Positions 1-12,846 of a stretch of 64,000 nt of DNA are shown piece by piece. Position numbers and translations under genes: made by a program. The DNA is taken from NCBI RefSeq assembly GCF_000499845.2, contig NC_023758.2, positions 4,008,311 to 4,072,310 of the forward strand, in the 5' to 3' direction. This DNA is from Phaseolus vulgaris. Its lineage: Eukaryota; Streptophyta; Magnoliopsida; Fabales; Fabaceae. The notes beneath the pieces are model-generated. The model was not told the DNA's origin. It saw only the letters and a program-made list of their open reading frames with translations, and made no database searches. Position 1 is the first letter of the stretch; each line of letters opens with the position of its first letter.

Positions 1-39
1 CCAATAAAGAAAAAATCACTTACTTTTTATTTTCATATC

Positions 40-375
40 TTACGTTATAAGAAAATTATTAAATAATAATTAATTTTAATTATAGAAATAATTAATTATT
101 ATATTAATTGAATTAGATACTACAAAAAATAAAAAATTATTAATATTTAAAAATGTTTTAACTATGGATATTTTAATTCTAAATTAGTCTTCACTAATTT
201 AGAATATAAATAATTAATAAATAAAATTTTAATAATTAATAATTAGATACTATTTTAAAAATTATTTTATTAATAATATAAATTATTTTAGGTAATAATA
301 ATTTTTCTAATTTATAAAATAATCTTTAATTTAATTAATATAATAATTAATTATTTCAATTTTTTAAATTAATTT
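40..375. repeat. AT-rich MITE-like repeat, CACTA-type family relative
   Basis: This very AT-rich block resembles the repeat at 39635-40006. Both share an 'aagaaaa.tattaaata' start, a 'gaattagata' segment and a 'ttttaacta' segment in the same order. The left terminus is not clearly defined and no target duplication was found. It is probably a decayed copy of the same miniature element. No coding capacity is seen. Confidence 0.4.
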
Positions 376-592
376 CTATTTTTGATTATTGTAGGAACAT
401 TCGCTAACCTTCCTCTTATAGATTTGCAATTTTAATATTTTATACCAATTTTTCACCTAAATAATAATTCGAAGCAATTTTTATACCATCTGCGAAACTT
501 ATTTGCGTAGACAAATCGATTTATTTTGTTTATATTTTGACCAAAATATGTAGTAAGTTTTTTATATGGTTAATTAATTGAGTGTAGTATAT

Positions 593-1168
593 GGCAGTTT
601 CTTCCTGCACCCCTACATTTTTCTTCCTGCATCCCCACAAGATTGCGCAAAGATAAAACTGTCACTATATAAATTATACATTTATTTTTCTTTTGTATTC
701 TGGATTATGAAATCCGGTAAATTTTTGGATTAGCGCTTTCGGTAAATTTTTGGATTGGCGCTTTCGGTAAATTTTTGGATTGGCACATCCGTTAATCTCC
801 CGGATTGATACTTCCAGTAGTACATGAATAATAGTGTTAATCCAAATAAAAAAATGCAAAACATCCATAATTGAAAAAACCATTCTGAATCCACCAATCC
901 GTAATTCAAAATATGCATTCCGGATTCAGAAATTCATAATTGAAAAAAATCATTCCGGATACACCAATTCGTAATAGAAATTGGGCTTCCAGATTCAGCA
1001 ATCTGGAAATCAATATTTATGCAAACTTTGCTTCCGGAACACCCCCTCATCCAGAATGCAACATGATTCACTTCCGGATTGATGAATCTGTAGCACACTC
1101 CGAGATCCCGAAATTGTGGGGTCAGTTTCGGAATTTACAAAATTGTGGGGGTGCAGGAAGAAACTGCC
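593..1168. mobile_element. Mutator-like MITE with 21-bp terminal inverted repeats
   Basis: The ends 593-613 and 1148-1168 are perfect 21-bp inverted repeats (ggcagtttcttcctgcac...). The element is flanked by 9-bp sequences gtagtatat (584-592) and ctagtatat (1169-1177), which differ at one base. A 9-bp target duplication points to the Mutator superfamily. The interior consists of many short 'ttccggat'/'atccgg' motifs in both orientations. The short open frames inside it have no family resemblance and are not called as genes. A second member with the same terminus style lies at 15983-16352. Confidence 0.75.
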
Positions 1169-1177
1169 CTAGTATAT

Positions 1178-2565
1178 AGGCATATTTTTTGGGCTTTGGC
1201 CCTAGACTAGACAAACTTTAGTTAGGTTTAATTATTGAAAATTCTTTCTATACCATATCAATTTTAACCTAAATATTATCTTTTAAAATTTTCAAAATTA
1301 CCTTCTATTTTGAATTTAAAATTATGAATTTAAAAATTAAAATTTTGTTTCGAAATAGATAATCTGAAATGTAAAAAATAGATTATAAAAAAGAAAATCT
1401 AAAACACAATTTGAAAATGCATTTAAAAAAAAATTTTAAAATTAAAAAATGTGTTATGGAAATGTAAATCCAATAATGTATTTTGGAAAAAAAATCCAGA
1501 ACATAAAATCTAAAAACATATTTAAAAAAAAAATATATGTTCTGGAAATACAAATTTAGGAATATATTCTGAAAAATAAATTTTAAAAGTATTACACTTT
1601 TTTTCTTTAAGATTATTTTTGTCATTTTAAATAATAGATTAGGTACATGTTGAAATTGATATTATGCACGAAGAATTTGTCCCAATTGCCTTTAATTTGC
1701 CAAATATGTTGCAATAATATGTTGAAATATATTATTGCATGTTGAGAACTTTTTCTTTTGCATGCAATAATATATGTTGGCAATAATATGTTAAATGACA
1801 ATTTTGTAATCTCACAATATGTTTTTCTTGTGCTCATATTATAATATGGCCACTTAAACGAGTTGAGTAAGTTTAGTGGAAGTTGTATGAGTTATTATTT
1901 ATTTATTTTTCTTATAAAACGACTTGAGAAAGTATATTAAAAATGCAGAGAAATGGCAGGAAGTAGAGAGCAACTACTAAGATTCGGTTATCCACCTGAA
2001 CAGTTCACCTAATCAATAAACAATGGTTTTGTTTCACATTTTATAGCACAGATTTAGGTAAGATGATTTAGATGGCAATGAAAAGCTTCAAATAACTAAG
2101 TACAAAATATACCTAGTTTCTTTCTATCTTGGTATTTTAGTCTTTTACTATTATCCTGGATTTTCGGTTATAAGGTTTACAGGATTGGATCTGGTCTAGT
2201 TTTCAGTTACTGGATATGAAATTTCACTTTTTCCTAAATCAAAATAAAACTGAATTCGAAATTGTTCTCGGGTGTGTACTGTAGAGACTCCAATGATAAA
2301 GTCAGAATCAATTAAACTTTGATTTAATTGAATTTTTACTCTTTACATCTTTACATCTTGTAATTATTAAATATATTCTAAATATAAACTTTGATAGTGT
2401 CTTTTTATTCTATTATTTATTTATTTTAGTATAGTTTTTATCATGTTGTTGACAATCTGAACTTTCGATCTCTCAGTCTAGTCAATCCACTGCCTCTCCA
2501 ACTCTTCACCTATTCCATTTATTGGTGATGGTAGTTGAGCTTTTAAACCAACTGCAACACCTCTC
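1178..2565. other. Intergenic, AT-rich, no gene seen
   Basis: No coding region or RNA gene is supported here. The part at 1380-1600 has repeated 'ccagaa/ttctgg' motifs in an A/T background similar to the interior of the MITE at 15983-16352, so it may be a decayed relative. The 300 bases before 2566 should hold the promoter of the first lipid-transfer gene. Confidence 0.5.
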
Positions 2566-2574
2566 TATAAATTA
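2566..2574 (+). promoter_or_regulatory. TATA box of the first lipid-transfer gene
   Basis: The sequence tataaatta lies 64 bases upstream of the start codon at 2638. Transcription would start roughly 30 bases downstream, leaving a leader of about 40 bases. This is inference from position and consensus. Confidence 0.55.
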
Positions 2575-2637
2575 ACTTCCTTGTCCTGCACTTTCCCACT
2601 ATCCAATTTCCAAACTCTAGTTCTGAACACCAAAACA

Positions 2638-3769
2638 ATGGAGCTCTTTGTGCACCTAACTGTGGTATTAGCCATGACTCTGGTGATAGCTGCACCAGCC
2701 AAAGCTCAGGTAACCACGCCATGCAACGCATCAATGATAAACAGTGTGTTCAACCCTTGTATGAATTTCCTCACAAACAGCAGTGGCAATGGCACTTCAC
2801 CTTCTGCTGAGTGCTGCAATTCCATAAAGTCTCTCACAAGTACTGGCATGGACTGTGTCTGTCTCATTGTCACAGGCAATGTTCCCTTTACAATACCAAT
2901 CAACCGAACCTTGGCCATCTCTCTTCCTCGTGCTTGCAATTTGCCTAATCTTCCACTTCAATGCAAAAGTATGCACATTCTATCCATATCAACTAGAGAT
3001 TAGAATATTTCACACAGTATAAGTGGACGTAAACATCATCGTTATCTTATAAACTAGTTTTATGAAATTGAGTTAGACTTAAAGTTAGTTTTATAAAATT
3101 GAGTTAGACTTAAAAGTGTTTATTTCTTACTAAATCAGTTCTTCTTATACTGTTTACCCATGAGACTAAGATTTCTTTTTTGTCATTTTTCAGCCTCAGT
3201 TTCACCACTTCCAGCTCCAGGTACTATCATCATATGCCTAAAACTTACTGTTTTAAGTATAATCCTTGAATCTTTCCATTTTAACCAATGCTTTGTGTGA
3301 TTTTTATTCATATTGGCAGGACCAGCAGCTTTTGGGCCATCTCTTTCTCCATCTCTTAGTCCTCAAGGTATTTACTTTACTCAACAAAAATAATATATTA
3401 ACAACTTATCAGTTTAAAATCATATTTTTAGGTTTAAAACTTATACCAGTTTATATGAAATAATAAAAATAACCTTGTTATTATTGTATCAAATTGTTAA
3501 AAAAGTATCGTTACTGTTTTCAATATATAGCTTCTAAAGTTTGATTATGAGTCTAATGTCAGCATCTTTTCTTTTTCCATTGAACAGCTTCCTCCATACT
3601 TCCCTCACCTTCCTTGCAACCAGTGTCTGACACAAACCCTTCTCCTTTGACTCCATCGTCTGCAACTACTGGAAGTGGACGCTCTGATCTGACTCCATCA
3701 TCTGCCATGTCATCTAACAGCTTCCTACCTTCTGTTGTATTAATTGCATTAGGATTTGCTGTTCTTTAA
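2638..3769 (+). CDS. Non-specific lipid-transfer protein, GPI-anchored (LTPG type), first tandem copy
   Basis: The gene encodes a small secreted lipid-binding protein predicted to be held on the outer plasma membrane or wall by a GPI anchor. Proteins of this family move lipids or cutin and suberin precursors. Four exons (2638-2968, 3194-3220, 3320-3367, 3588-3769), all phase 1 with GT-AG introns, give 195 residues. Residues 1-23 form a signal peptide. The eight-cysteine motif is complete at C29, C41, C59-C60, C73, C75, C100 and C109, in the order C-C-CC-CxC-C-C. Four N-glycosylation sequons are visible. The tail is rich in Ser, Pro and Thr and ends in a hydrophobic GPI signal (last about 18 residues). 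The ATG at 2638 is chosen because it begins the signal peptide. A similar gene follows 1.1 kb downstream on the same strand. The exact ligand cannot be read from sequence. Confidence 0.9.
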
Positions 3770-4867
3770 GCACTATACTAGGTTTTTGTGTGGTTGTTCA
3801 GTTCGGTTTTTCTCAGATTGTTTCAAACCCACATTGGGGGAGTATTTACCAGATCAAAAGGCATTTCACGTTTGTGTTGTAATGTATATATGAGTGCATG
3901 GATTACAAATCACTGATGCTTTATCCATTCAAGAAGTTTATTGAGTTTGATCAACTTGTTTTTACTCTATGTAAAATTTAAACCCATACTTAAATTTTTA
4001 ACAATTATCTCCTTAAAGAAACATTTTTAACGACAAAGACTAGTAAGAAATCAAAATGAAAAATTTAACACCATATTATGAAAAAGTTCTCTTTTCGCCA
4101 AAATGAGATCGGTATTCGAGAGGGTTCTGAGTAGTGATTTAGCCTCTAAAGAATGAGAGATTTCCACTTTCAAAAAAATTCTCTGACACTTAAGTCACTA
4201 AGAACATCCTGTGTATATAATTAATATAGTGTTAAAATTTGAGTTGAGATACTCCGTGGGAGTGGTCATCTATTTATTAACCTTCATGAATTTGACACTT
4301 GTTTCTCCAAGTTTTAATGGCAAATCATTTTATCTTTTCATAAAATCTGAAAAATAATCTGACACTTAAATCATTAAGAACATAAGATTTTTGATACACG
4401 ATTCTCCAAGTTTTAATAACATATTATAGTATCTTTTCATAAAATTTGAATATCATATATATAAATCAAAATATTTTATAATATTATCAGAACATTTATA
4501 TAATATAATAAAAAATATTGAATAAATAAATTAAAATATTAAAAATAATAAAATATTATACATTAAAATTAGTTAGTGGTGTATTAATAAGATTGATTCC
4601 TATAATATATTTATCTAAATTAATGTTATTACACCAATATATAATTACGTGAAAATTCATAATAAGACAGATCGGTCGGACTAATCGGTATATGACGAAC
4701 GAACCAATGAGTATATTACTAAGGACTCGTACACTTTTTGTTGGGTAGAAATGAAAAAAATTTAACAACATATACCGGAAAAACAGTCATAAACTTTTTG
4801 TTTTAAAAGATATTTAAGGGTTAAAGAGATGTGAATGTGGAAGATTCAGTTGAAGTGATATAGTTTG
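3770..4867. other. Intergenic between the two lipid-transfer genes
   Basis: No gene is seen. The first 200 bases should include the 3' untranslated region of the upstream gene. Two related stretches around 4180-4220 and 4360-4400 share 'ctgacacttaa.tca.taagaacat', a short duplicated segment. The remainder is AT-rich. Confidence 0.5.
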
Positions 4868-5610
4868 ATGAAGGTGATGAATGCAGCAGCGTTGGTCCTC
4901 GTGGTGGTGAGTGCGGCGGCGGAGGGGTGCAGGGAGGAGCTGATATCGTTTTCAGCATGTCTGGCATACGTGTCGTATCCACCGAACAACCTCACAGAAA
5001 GTGCTTCGGAGAAATGCTGCAAGGCCTTCTCCTCGGCGGTGGAATCGTCTTGCCTCTGCTACGTTATCCGCGACCCTCTCTTCCTCGGCTTCCCTCTCAA
5101 CACCACCAGACTTCTCTCCCTCTCTTCCCTCTGTCCCTCTCCATTCTCAACCTCCTTCCCTTTTCTCTGCTCTTCAGGTACTTTCTACTTTCTTATTTCT
5201 TCTTTCTTCTTCTTCCTTTCTTTCTTCACTTTCCCACCTTCTTCTTGTTCTTCTTCTTTCACAGATTCTTCTGCTCTACCCCCTCTCACCACACCATCAA
5301 CTCAAACCATCGGAACTTCTGCTAGTGAGTCTTTCATCTTCATATATATACCTGAACAAGAAACAAATAAAGAATCACTTTGTTATTAATACTAATGCAT
5401 GCATGTGCAGGAGGAGGAGGAGGAGGAAGGTCAGGGTCCGGCACTAGAGGAAGGTCTTCTGAGACAAGGCCACCCATTTTGGGCGGTGGAGCAGGAACAG
5501 TTCCTCATGGTCACTCTTCTTCTTCAACCCTCACTCCACTCGCCACTTTCTCAACATTCCTAGCCATCTTTTGCTGTTATTTTCATGTTCATGGGATAAA
5601 TAGTTGTTGA
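4868..5610 (+). CDS. Non-specific lipid-transfer protein, GPI-anchored (LTPG type), second tandem copy
   Basis: Three exons (4868-5177, 5265-5324, 5411-5610) joined at phase 1 encode 189 residues of the same family as the gene at 2638. The signal peptide covers about residues 1-19. The eight-cysteine motif is complete at C21, C31, C50-C51, C62, C64, C89 and C101. A Gly/Arg/Ser-rich spacer follows (six consecutive Gly/Arg codons from 'gga' repeats at 5411-5430) and then a hydrophobic C-terminus that fits a GPI-anchor signal. The protein is diverged from its neighbour and has one intron fewer, so the pair is an old duplication or two independent family members. The ATG at 4868 is the first in frame before the hydrophobic leader. 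The intron at 5178-5264 is unusually pyrimidine-rich throughout. Confidence 0.85.
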
Positions 5611-6135
5611 ATATTGTAAATGTTGTTGAATACATGCAAAATTATCACACTCCACCAAATCTTGTTTGCATGCACGTTTTTATTTCTTTGCATGTACTTC
5701 ACATTTCAGACTTTACGTAACTTCATGTGTTTAAGGGCTATATTGAATAATAAATTCGGCAAACTAAAATTAATCTATGAAAAAGCTTATTCTATTTTCC
5801 TCTTTATTGTTTCAACTCCTACAAGTATTAATAAATTCATGCAGACTAAAAATAGTGTGGTGCACCGACGATAAACTTTACTGCAAAAAGATATCTGCAA
5901 AAAGAAGAAATGAACTAGAAACCCTTTTTTTGGTGATAAACGGAGGGCTGGTAAAAAAGCCAGAACAACTCAGAAAACCACGTTCCCGAAGCATTACCTA
6001 AAAGCTAAAGTTGTATAAAATCTGGGGGGATTCAGAATCTAGGATCCAACTGCAGGCATGGAGTATAAACAGACGCAAAAAAAAAAGGAATATAGACACA
6101 AAAATATAGTCCAAGTTGAAGTCCAACGTGCTGGA
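5611..6135. other. Intergenic between convergent genes
   Basis: This interval separates the stop codon of the plus-strand lipid-transfer gene from the stop codon of the minus-strand helicase, so it should carry both 3' untranslated regions. No further gene is seen. Confidence 0.5.
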
Positions 6136-9100
6136 TTAATTACTTCTCCAGCCATCAGACCATTCAGCTTCATCGTAAACAGGTTTAGGGAGCCCCATCT
6201 GGGATGAATCTTGACCCCATTCTACATTGTTTGATGAATCTTGACCCCATTCTGCATTGTTTGATGGATCTTGACCCCATTCTGCATTGTTTGATGAATC
6301 TTGACCCCATTCTGCATTATCTTCAGTCAAGCATGGGTTCTCTCCAGTGTCCTCATCATCATACAGTTCCACCCTTTCAGGAAGAGAACAACCCTGGTAA
6401 GATGAATTGTCCACACAGTACCACAACATTTGACTCCAATGGTCATCCTGCCAAATCACAAATGAAGAATGATTCATAAACAACCATAGCTATCAGGGAT
6501 AAGGATCTAGCAAACAATCATGGTTTGAACCTGTTTTAATATTATCAACATCATTGAATATTTTGTAACCATAATTATCCCGCTAAAAAGATACACTGAC
6601 CATAATTATTGTCGTTTTTTACAATTGGCTTCTACTTTTTGGCTACATTAGAGAGTTTTGGTGGTTGGATTCCTTTGGAATCATCCAATTCTTTTCTTCC
6701 TTTTAGATAATTAAGATAGTCACATTTTGTTGGATTTAATGAATTACCTTGCAGATTATATGTGGATTCCCAATTATAACCAGCAATGATATAGCACGAG
6801 TCATAGCCACATTAAACCTTCTATAATTGCTCAAAAAGCCCAGACAGTGAACTTTGTCAAACTCGTTGTGTTTGATAGTTGATCGAACTGTTGATATGAT
6901 AATAACCTCCTTCTCTTGTCCTTGGAATTGTTCGACACTACCCACTTTGATGTCAGGCATATCTAGATTTTCAAGTGTCTGTTTTATTTTTGACACTTGC
7001 TGCCTATATGGAGCTATTATACCAATGTTTTCCTCCTTTATATTCCCTCCGGCTATCAGCCTCCTGACAACTTCTATTACCTTACTAGCTTCAATTCGGT
7101 TGAACCATGATGGGTTATTTCCTTCTCTTTCATCACATCCTTGGATGCCTTGGAAAAGAATAGGGAATTCCTTGTTAGGTAGCAACTCCCCCATGGTCAT
7201 GAAAGTTGTGGAATCTCTACAGGCAATCAACTCCCCACAATAGAACAACTTTGAAGGAAGGTGTAAAATTGCAGGGTGGCATCGATAGTTCCGAATCAAT
7301 CGTGTTACATAATTTGTATCTCCACTGGCATATGGAGGAACTTCAGACAATCGTTCCATGTATGAAACCCCCAACCCATACTCATCTGCTTTCTTGGAAT
7401 ATATTACTGGACCCAACTGCAATTGATCTCCAGCCAGAACAACAACAGTATTCATTGTGCAGAGGTGGGATACAGGGATCAAGGTTTCAGGTTCAGAAGC
7501 TTGGCCAGCCTCATCCAAAAAAATATGGGAAAAGTGACCACGGGCAACATCTTCGGCATGAAGAAGAGAAGCACTCATATATGTGGATATTATGATCCTA
7601 TAATAACTGAGGGCGTTGACTGGGGGACACTTAAATACCATTTCATCAAAAAAGCAGAAGCGGATAATTTCAGGTTTGACTTCCTCGTATGGCCTGGTAG
7701 CTGCATTGAGCCTGAATATTTCATTTTCTTTCAATTCAATGTCCTGTTGAGCAAGGAGTTTCTCTAGTACGTAATCTGCTGCACTATTTGAGGGTGCACA
7801 CACAAGAATCCGAGCATTCTTGTGATATTTGTAGAGCTGCAGGATTGCTTCCACTACTGTGCTTGTCTTTCCAGTACCAGGGGGTCCATGAATCATATAA
7901 GGCGGTGCACCTTTGCAACCGAGAATCATTTTGATTGAACAAATTTGCTCCTCGTTAAAAGTACCAGATATGGGTACTAGAGCAGTGGTTTTAATGTGTC
8001 TCTTTTTGGATGAAGTAGATGGAAAAAGGAAGTCCGTACCCAAGTTTTCTGCTGCCTCAGCTGCTTGATATAACCTTCTCATATTGATCCTGTTGTAGGT
8101 GAAGTGAACATCATAGACATATTCATCCCTGTGGTAATAGTGAAATCCAGGATCAAACTTCAAATAAATCTCATCAGCTTCAACTCGGTGAATAAAGCCC
8201 TGGAGAAATTCACATAAATTTTATAGAGAGAAGAGTCTGAACTGTAAATGATAAATACATTTGTAGACTAATGGAAAAATCATATTTGATAATTATATAT
8301 AAAAATAAAAGATGCACAAAATTAATGAATAACATAATTAACTTTATTATTTAGACGTAATGATTGAATTCTGGAAAATAATTGATTAGTTTTTTAAATA
8401 TTATCTCATTAAGCCGCCAAAGGTAAGCAAACATTTCCTCAAAGTAAACAGCACTTTAAATTACTCTAAAGATCATACACATGGTTACAGAAATCGTTTC
8501 ATTCGCAATTAGAATCATGCAAATCAATACAACTCACTCGTGCAGTAACACATAGCAGAGAGTGAATTCCTGAACTTGTCCTCTATGGCTTGGATATTAC
8601 AATTCATATGCTGCATTTTTCTGCAGACTACTCATGCAGTCAGGTCAAACAGAAGTCCATATCTGTTTCTTCTTTCTTTCGTCAATCTTTTATTTTATCT
8701 TTCTAAATTGTTTCAATCTTCATACAAATGAAAATAAATAGTCTGTGGGACTCTCAAGTTCCATTCCAGCAGACTAGTATGGGTGCAAGAGAAAAAGAGG
8801 ATAGACATGTCAAATCTATTAGACAAAGTTATCACTTTTATTATTCAACACTTCCGTAATAATAGCTGGCTTTAATTTTATTCAAGATTTACAACCAACA
8901 CTCAGAGGAAAACCACTGCAAGAGTGGTTTAATCTATCTTAGCTATCCCTGAATAAAGTTTGTCAATGCAGTCGTAGATAGGGAAGATGACTCACACATA
9001 ACAAATATCTCCATCATACATACATCAACACAAATGAGATATCATTCTTTGGCCGATGATCAAGATAACACTATGGCAAAGACATGTGTTTTTACAATCT

Positions 9101-10194
9101 ACCAGATCAGGCTCTATCTTACATAAAGAAAATATAAAAGGACCAAACCTGATAAACCTGTGTGGTGTTATTACCACGTCGAGATGCGAGCTTAACAAAG
9201 ATATTATCCCCATGAACCAGAGATGGTCTTCTCTCAGCAAGCCCAGGAACCTCCATAGACAAAAATTGATTGTTCCTCTTCCTCATCGATACGGATTCCA
9301 TGTCATAAGTCCTCATGTCTTCCTGAAAGTAGAAGCCAGAGACAAGGAAATAAAAGAAAAAAAAATCAGTAAGTTTTCATGACTCTTAGAAACTAAAAGT
9401 ATAGAAAATAAAATTACCTCCAATTGAATCTCTTCCATTATTATTAATGCTTTAAAATAAGATGAATAGGTCCTTCTTGTAAGACCTTCTTCAACAACTT
9501 GGGGGACCTGATTACTCTCAAGCAACTCTCTCATAGCCCTGGGAATGTCATATTTTGGAAGCCTATTTACGTATCTTCGAGTTGGCTTCCCTGCAGGACG
9601 TGAACCTGCAACATAAGTATCTACCACAAATTTGTCTTTTCTCCTTGCTCTTGAATAAGGCTTATTAGAAGCCAAAGACTTGGAGATTTTGTCTTCAATT
9701 AAGAGGAAAACCACCCTTTCAATTTTTTCATCTCCGGCATCAAAATATACAACTGATGAATACATGCCCATTTCTTTTGCCTTGCAAGACAACCATATTT
9801 TTAGGTTTTCACGAGGCTGAAGCACCCTGTCCTCCAAAGAGAAAGATTCTAAGCAACTCTGGTCTTCCTCTGCATTTGAATTCTCCGATGGAGGTTCTGT
9901 GAGAGAGAGAGTGAAACTGTCCTTAGGATTTGAGGCAAAAATATGAACACCCCACAGGTCCACAGGTTCATCAGTAGTATTCCTGACGGTTATTAAATCC
10001 ACAGCAGTGTCCCCTACGAACACAGATCGAGGCTTGCCATCAACAAAAGCAAATGGGGCAGATACAATAACCGGAACCCCTTCACAATCACCATAACTAC
10101 AAACAGATTTCTCTTGTTCAAAATCTAGAAACCCAATTTCTGCCTTATCTCCAATGACAGAGCATTCCTCATCGGACCATCCAGCAGTACTCAT
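6136..10194 (-). CDS. SDE3: SDE3/MOV10-type superfamily 1 RNA helicase
   Basis: This is an ATP-dependent RNA helicase of the UPF1-like SF1 group, recognised as the plant SILENCING DEFECTIVE 3 orthologue that acts in RNA silencing. Four coding exons in minus order are 10194-9418, 9322-9149, 8199-6748 and 6447-6136, all phase 0, for 904 residues. Residues 422-429 are the Walker A loop GPPGTGKT; residues 546-549 are DEAG (motif II). Motif [11 protein letters not shown], the VEQFQGQE segment and the terminal NVAMTRA motif follow in order. The N-terminal exon has the family's immunoglobulin-like region. The last exon carries four tandem ten-residue units with Trp-Gly (W848, W858, W868, W878) and a final Gly-Trp, the style of AGO-binding hook reported for SDE3. 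The total is about 100 residues shorter than the roughly 1000 of Arabidopsis SDE3 as I remember it, mainly in this tail. Confidence 0.92.
6203..6320 (-). repeat. 30-bp tandem repeat coding WG motifs
   Basis: Four tandem 30-bp units lie inside the last SDE3 exon. Each unit codes for about [10 protein letters not shown] on the minus strand, with single-base differences between units. The repeat keeps frame, so the unit number can vary without breaking the protein. Confidence 0.85.
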
Positions 10195-10800
10195 CGGACA
10201 CTGTTACACCACCTCCAACTCCAAGATCTCTCTACACAAAACACCACCCAAAAATAAATACAGGACAACATTTTAGCAAAAACACATGAAATTATGAGAA
10301 AGGAAAACTACAAAACGACAAGGTTTCGTTCTTCTCGAGTAAACTACAATCATGGACCACAGTTATCTCCTTTTACAAATAACAGGAGAGGTTCATACCA
10401 CGAGAGAAACAAACAACAAACACACAACATGCATTTGTTAAAAATTTGAGCATTACTCTCTCCTGTTCTCTAAAAGTAAATCCAAATTCATTCTTCTATT
10501 ACCTAATTTTCTTTCAGTACAACCTAAATCAAATTGTCATGCTACAACCTAATAACTAAAAAAACCAAACAAAAAAGAAAAAACCCTTGAATTGAAGCTG
10601 CGTGTGTATGATCCTAAAACAGAAAACAAAGACACTGAAAATCGCAATGTAAAATGGGTTTTGGTTGGAACAAACTGTTCCTTTTCCTCACTCCTTACCT
10701 TAACAAAAGTTTGGAAAAGGAATAAAGTTTGCAAAATGGTTTCTTTCGTTATCGATGCTATCATATATACTTCAACTCTTCCCACTCCATCATAGTCACT
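10195..10800 (-). promoter_or_regulatory. SDE3 5' untranslated region and promoter, possible leader intron
   Basis: A possible TATA sequence (gtatatatga on the minus strand) lies near 10760-10770. Between it and the ATG at 10194 a plausible leader intron can be drawn with donor AAG|GTAAGG at 10698 and acceptor GTGTAG at 10232. This is inference from splice consensus only; transcript evidence would settle it. Confidence 0.35.
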
Positions 10801-11212
10801 GTTAAATCAACGCAACTTTTCATTCTTTGCTTTTTTTCATTTTTCTTATTCTAATCTCTAATATGATTCTTCCATATTTCTAAGAATTAAGCATATATGC
10901 TACAAAAATTGAATTCTAGACACTATTTTTTATATACATTGAAAAAAATTGGGGAAAAAATTATAGCACCACTGAAGAAAAATAGAGAAAGAGAAAATGG
11001 AACTAGTAAAAAGCATAGTTAATCCAAATATAAAATATAGGTTGTATTTAGCATGAATAAATCACTCTTTGGATTCGATTATATGCACATATTGGTACAG
11101 ATTTGTGAGTGAATTTTGAATAATTTTAAATAAGAGTGCAAAGTAAGTGAGATGATTTTAATTGAAGTATGTTATGATGTATTTGTGAGAAATATTTAAT
11201 AAAATTTATTAA
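10800..11212. other. Intergenic, AT-rich
   Basis: No gene or repeat was recognised in this stretch between the SDE3 promoter and the Helitron. Confidence 0.4.
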
Positions 11213-12846
11213 TCTATACCTCTATACCTATATATAAAGGGGATTCCCCTCTTAACTGTTCTTAATTTTTTTTCCTATTTTATCCTTATATTAATATTTA
11301 CTTTTATTATTGTATTATGGTTATTGTGTCATTTCTTATTCCCTTCTTAACTGCTTTTAATTTTTTTTCCATTTTATCCTTACTTAATAATTTATTGTAT
11401 TAATTTATTTTGGTTATTTGGACATTTTATAATTTCAATAATTGATAAAATAATTTTTTAATTTTAAAATTTATTTTATTTGTTATTATTTAACTGGAGA
11501 GTGGAGAGAATGGAGATAGTGGAGAGAGTGGAGAGAATGGATATAGGGGAGAGAGTGGAGAGATTGATTAGTTACTTTTCTGTTTTAGAGATCTTCTTCT
11601 CTATTAAATAAAAAATTAAAGATATTTGTAATATTTTGTGGACCAGCAGGAGAGTGGAGATTTGGTACGTTACTTTTCTGATTTAAACTGATATTTTTTT
11701 TATTAAAATTAATTTAAGAAACCGATTTTATTGTTCTCCACTACACATAACACATTCTTTTTTACCATACTTCTCACTTTCTTTTCTCTTTCCTTTTCAC
11801 TTTCATGTAAAATCATATTTCTTTTATTAATCTTTGTGAAACCCTAATTTGACATTTGTTTCATGAAATTGTAATTGAAGTTTGTGACTAGAGGGAACGA
11901 AAAGACTCAAAAAAGTTGCGCGCTTGGTAATTCTCTTTATATGCATTTCAATTTGTAAAACACTAATTTGTCTTCTAAAATTGTGATGGAAACATGTGAC
12001 TAGAGGGATAAGAAGGACTCAACAAGACGGAGCATTAACTAAACTATATTATCATTTCCTCATATTTTATGGAAAAGTTACTTCCAATTTGATTTTTAAG
12101 ATTTCTGTCATCACCATTTCTTTATCTTTGCTCTTCTTCTATATTTTCTTCTTTTAGGTTTTGATTTTTGAAATCATCTCAACTTTTCATAAGTTATGAT
12201 TTTAGAGACCACATTCAAAATAGGTTTGCTCACCAGAGAGCATTATGTAGGGAAGGTATGTCATCGTGTTCTTAAATCTATGTTTTACATGTTATATTTC
12301 GTTGTTGCGCTCAACGAAGGAACATTAGATTTGGGTGCGAAAGATGGGAACAATTTAAACGAGTCTCCATACAGGTCCAAGGGTCCAAGGTGAAGATAAG
12401 AAGCAGATTTCATTGCATTTTCTTCTTTTGTTGGTTTATTGTTTAATGGTGTCATATGTATTGTAATGATTGTCATATATTATTGGTTGTTTATAGACCT
12501 AATGAAAAATATTGGTTTAATTCCTATAATTGATAAAATATTAAAAATTATTAAAAAAAATATGAAACTCAAATTCTATTTAATTATTTTTTCGGTTGAG
12601 TTTGTAGTTTTAAATAAATTTTAACTATTACCAAATACATATATTTTTACCCATAATTAATAAAATATTAAAAATTATAAAAAAATATGAAACTCAAATT
12701 CTATTTAATTATTTTCTATGAGAGACGGTTTTGAATTCAAATAGCAATTTTGAATTTTAAATTTTGAAAATTCATTCATTCTCTTTACCATATGTAACTT
12801 TTAATTACCACTCTCCACTATTTTATTAACCTACTCTTTAACGGTA

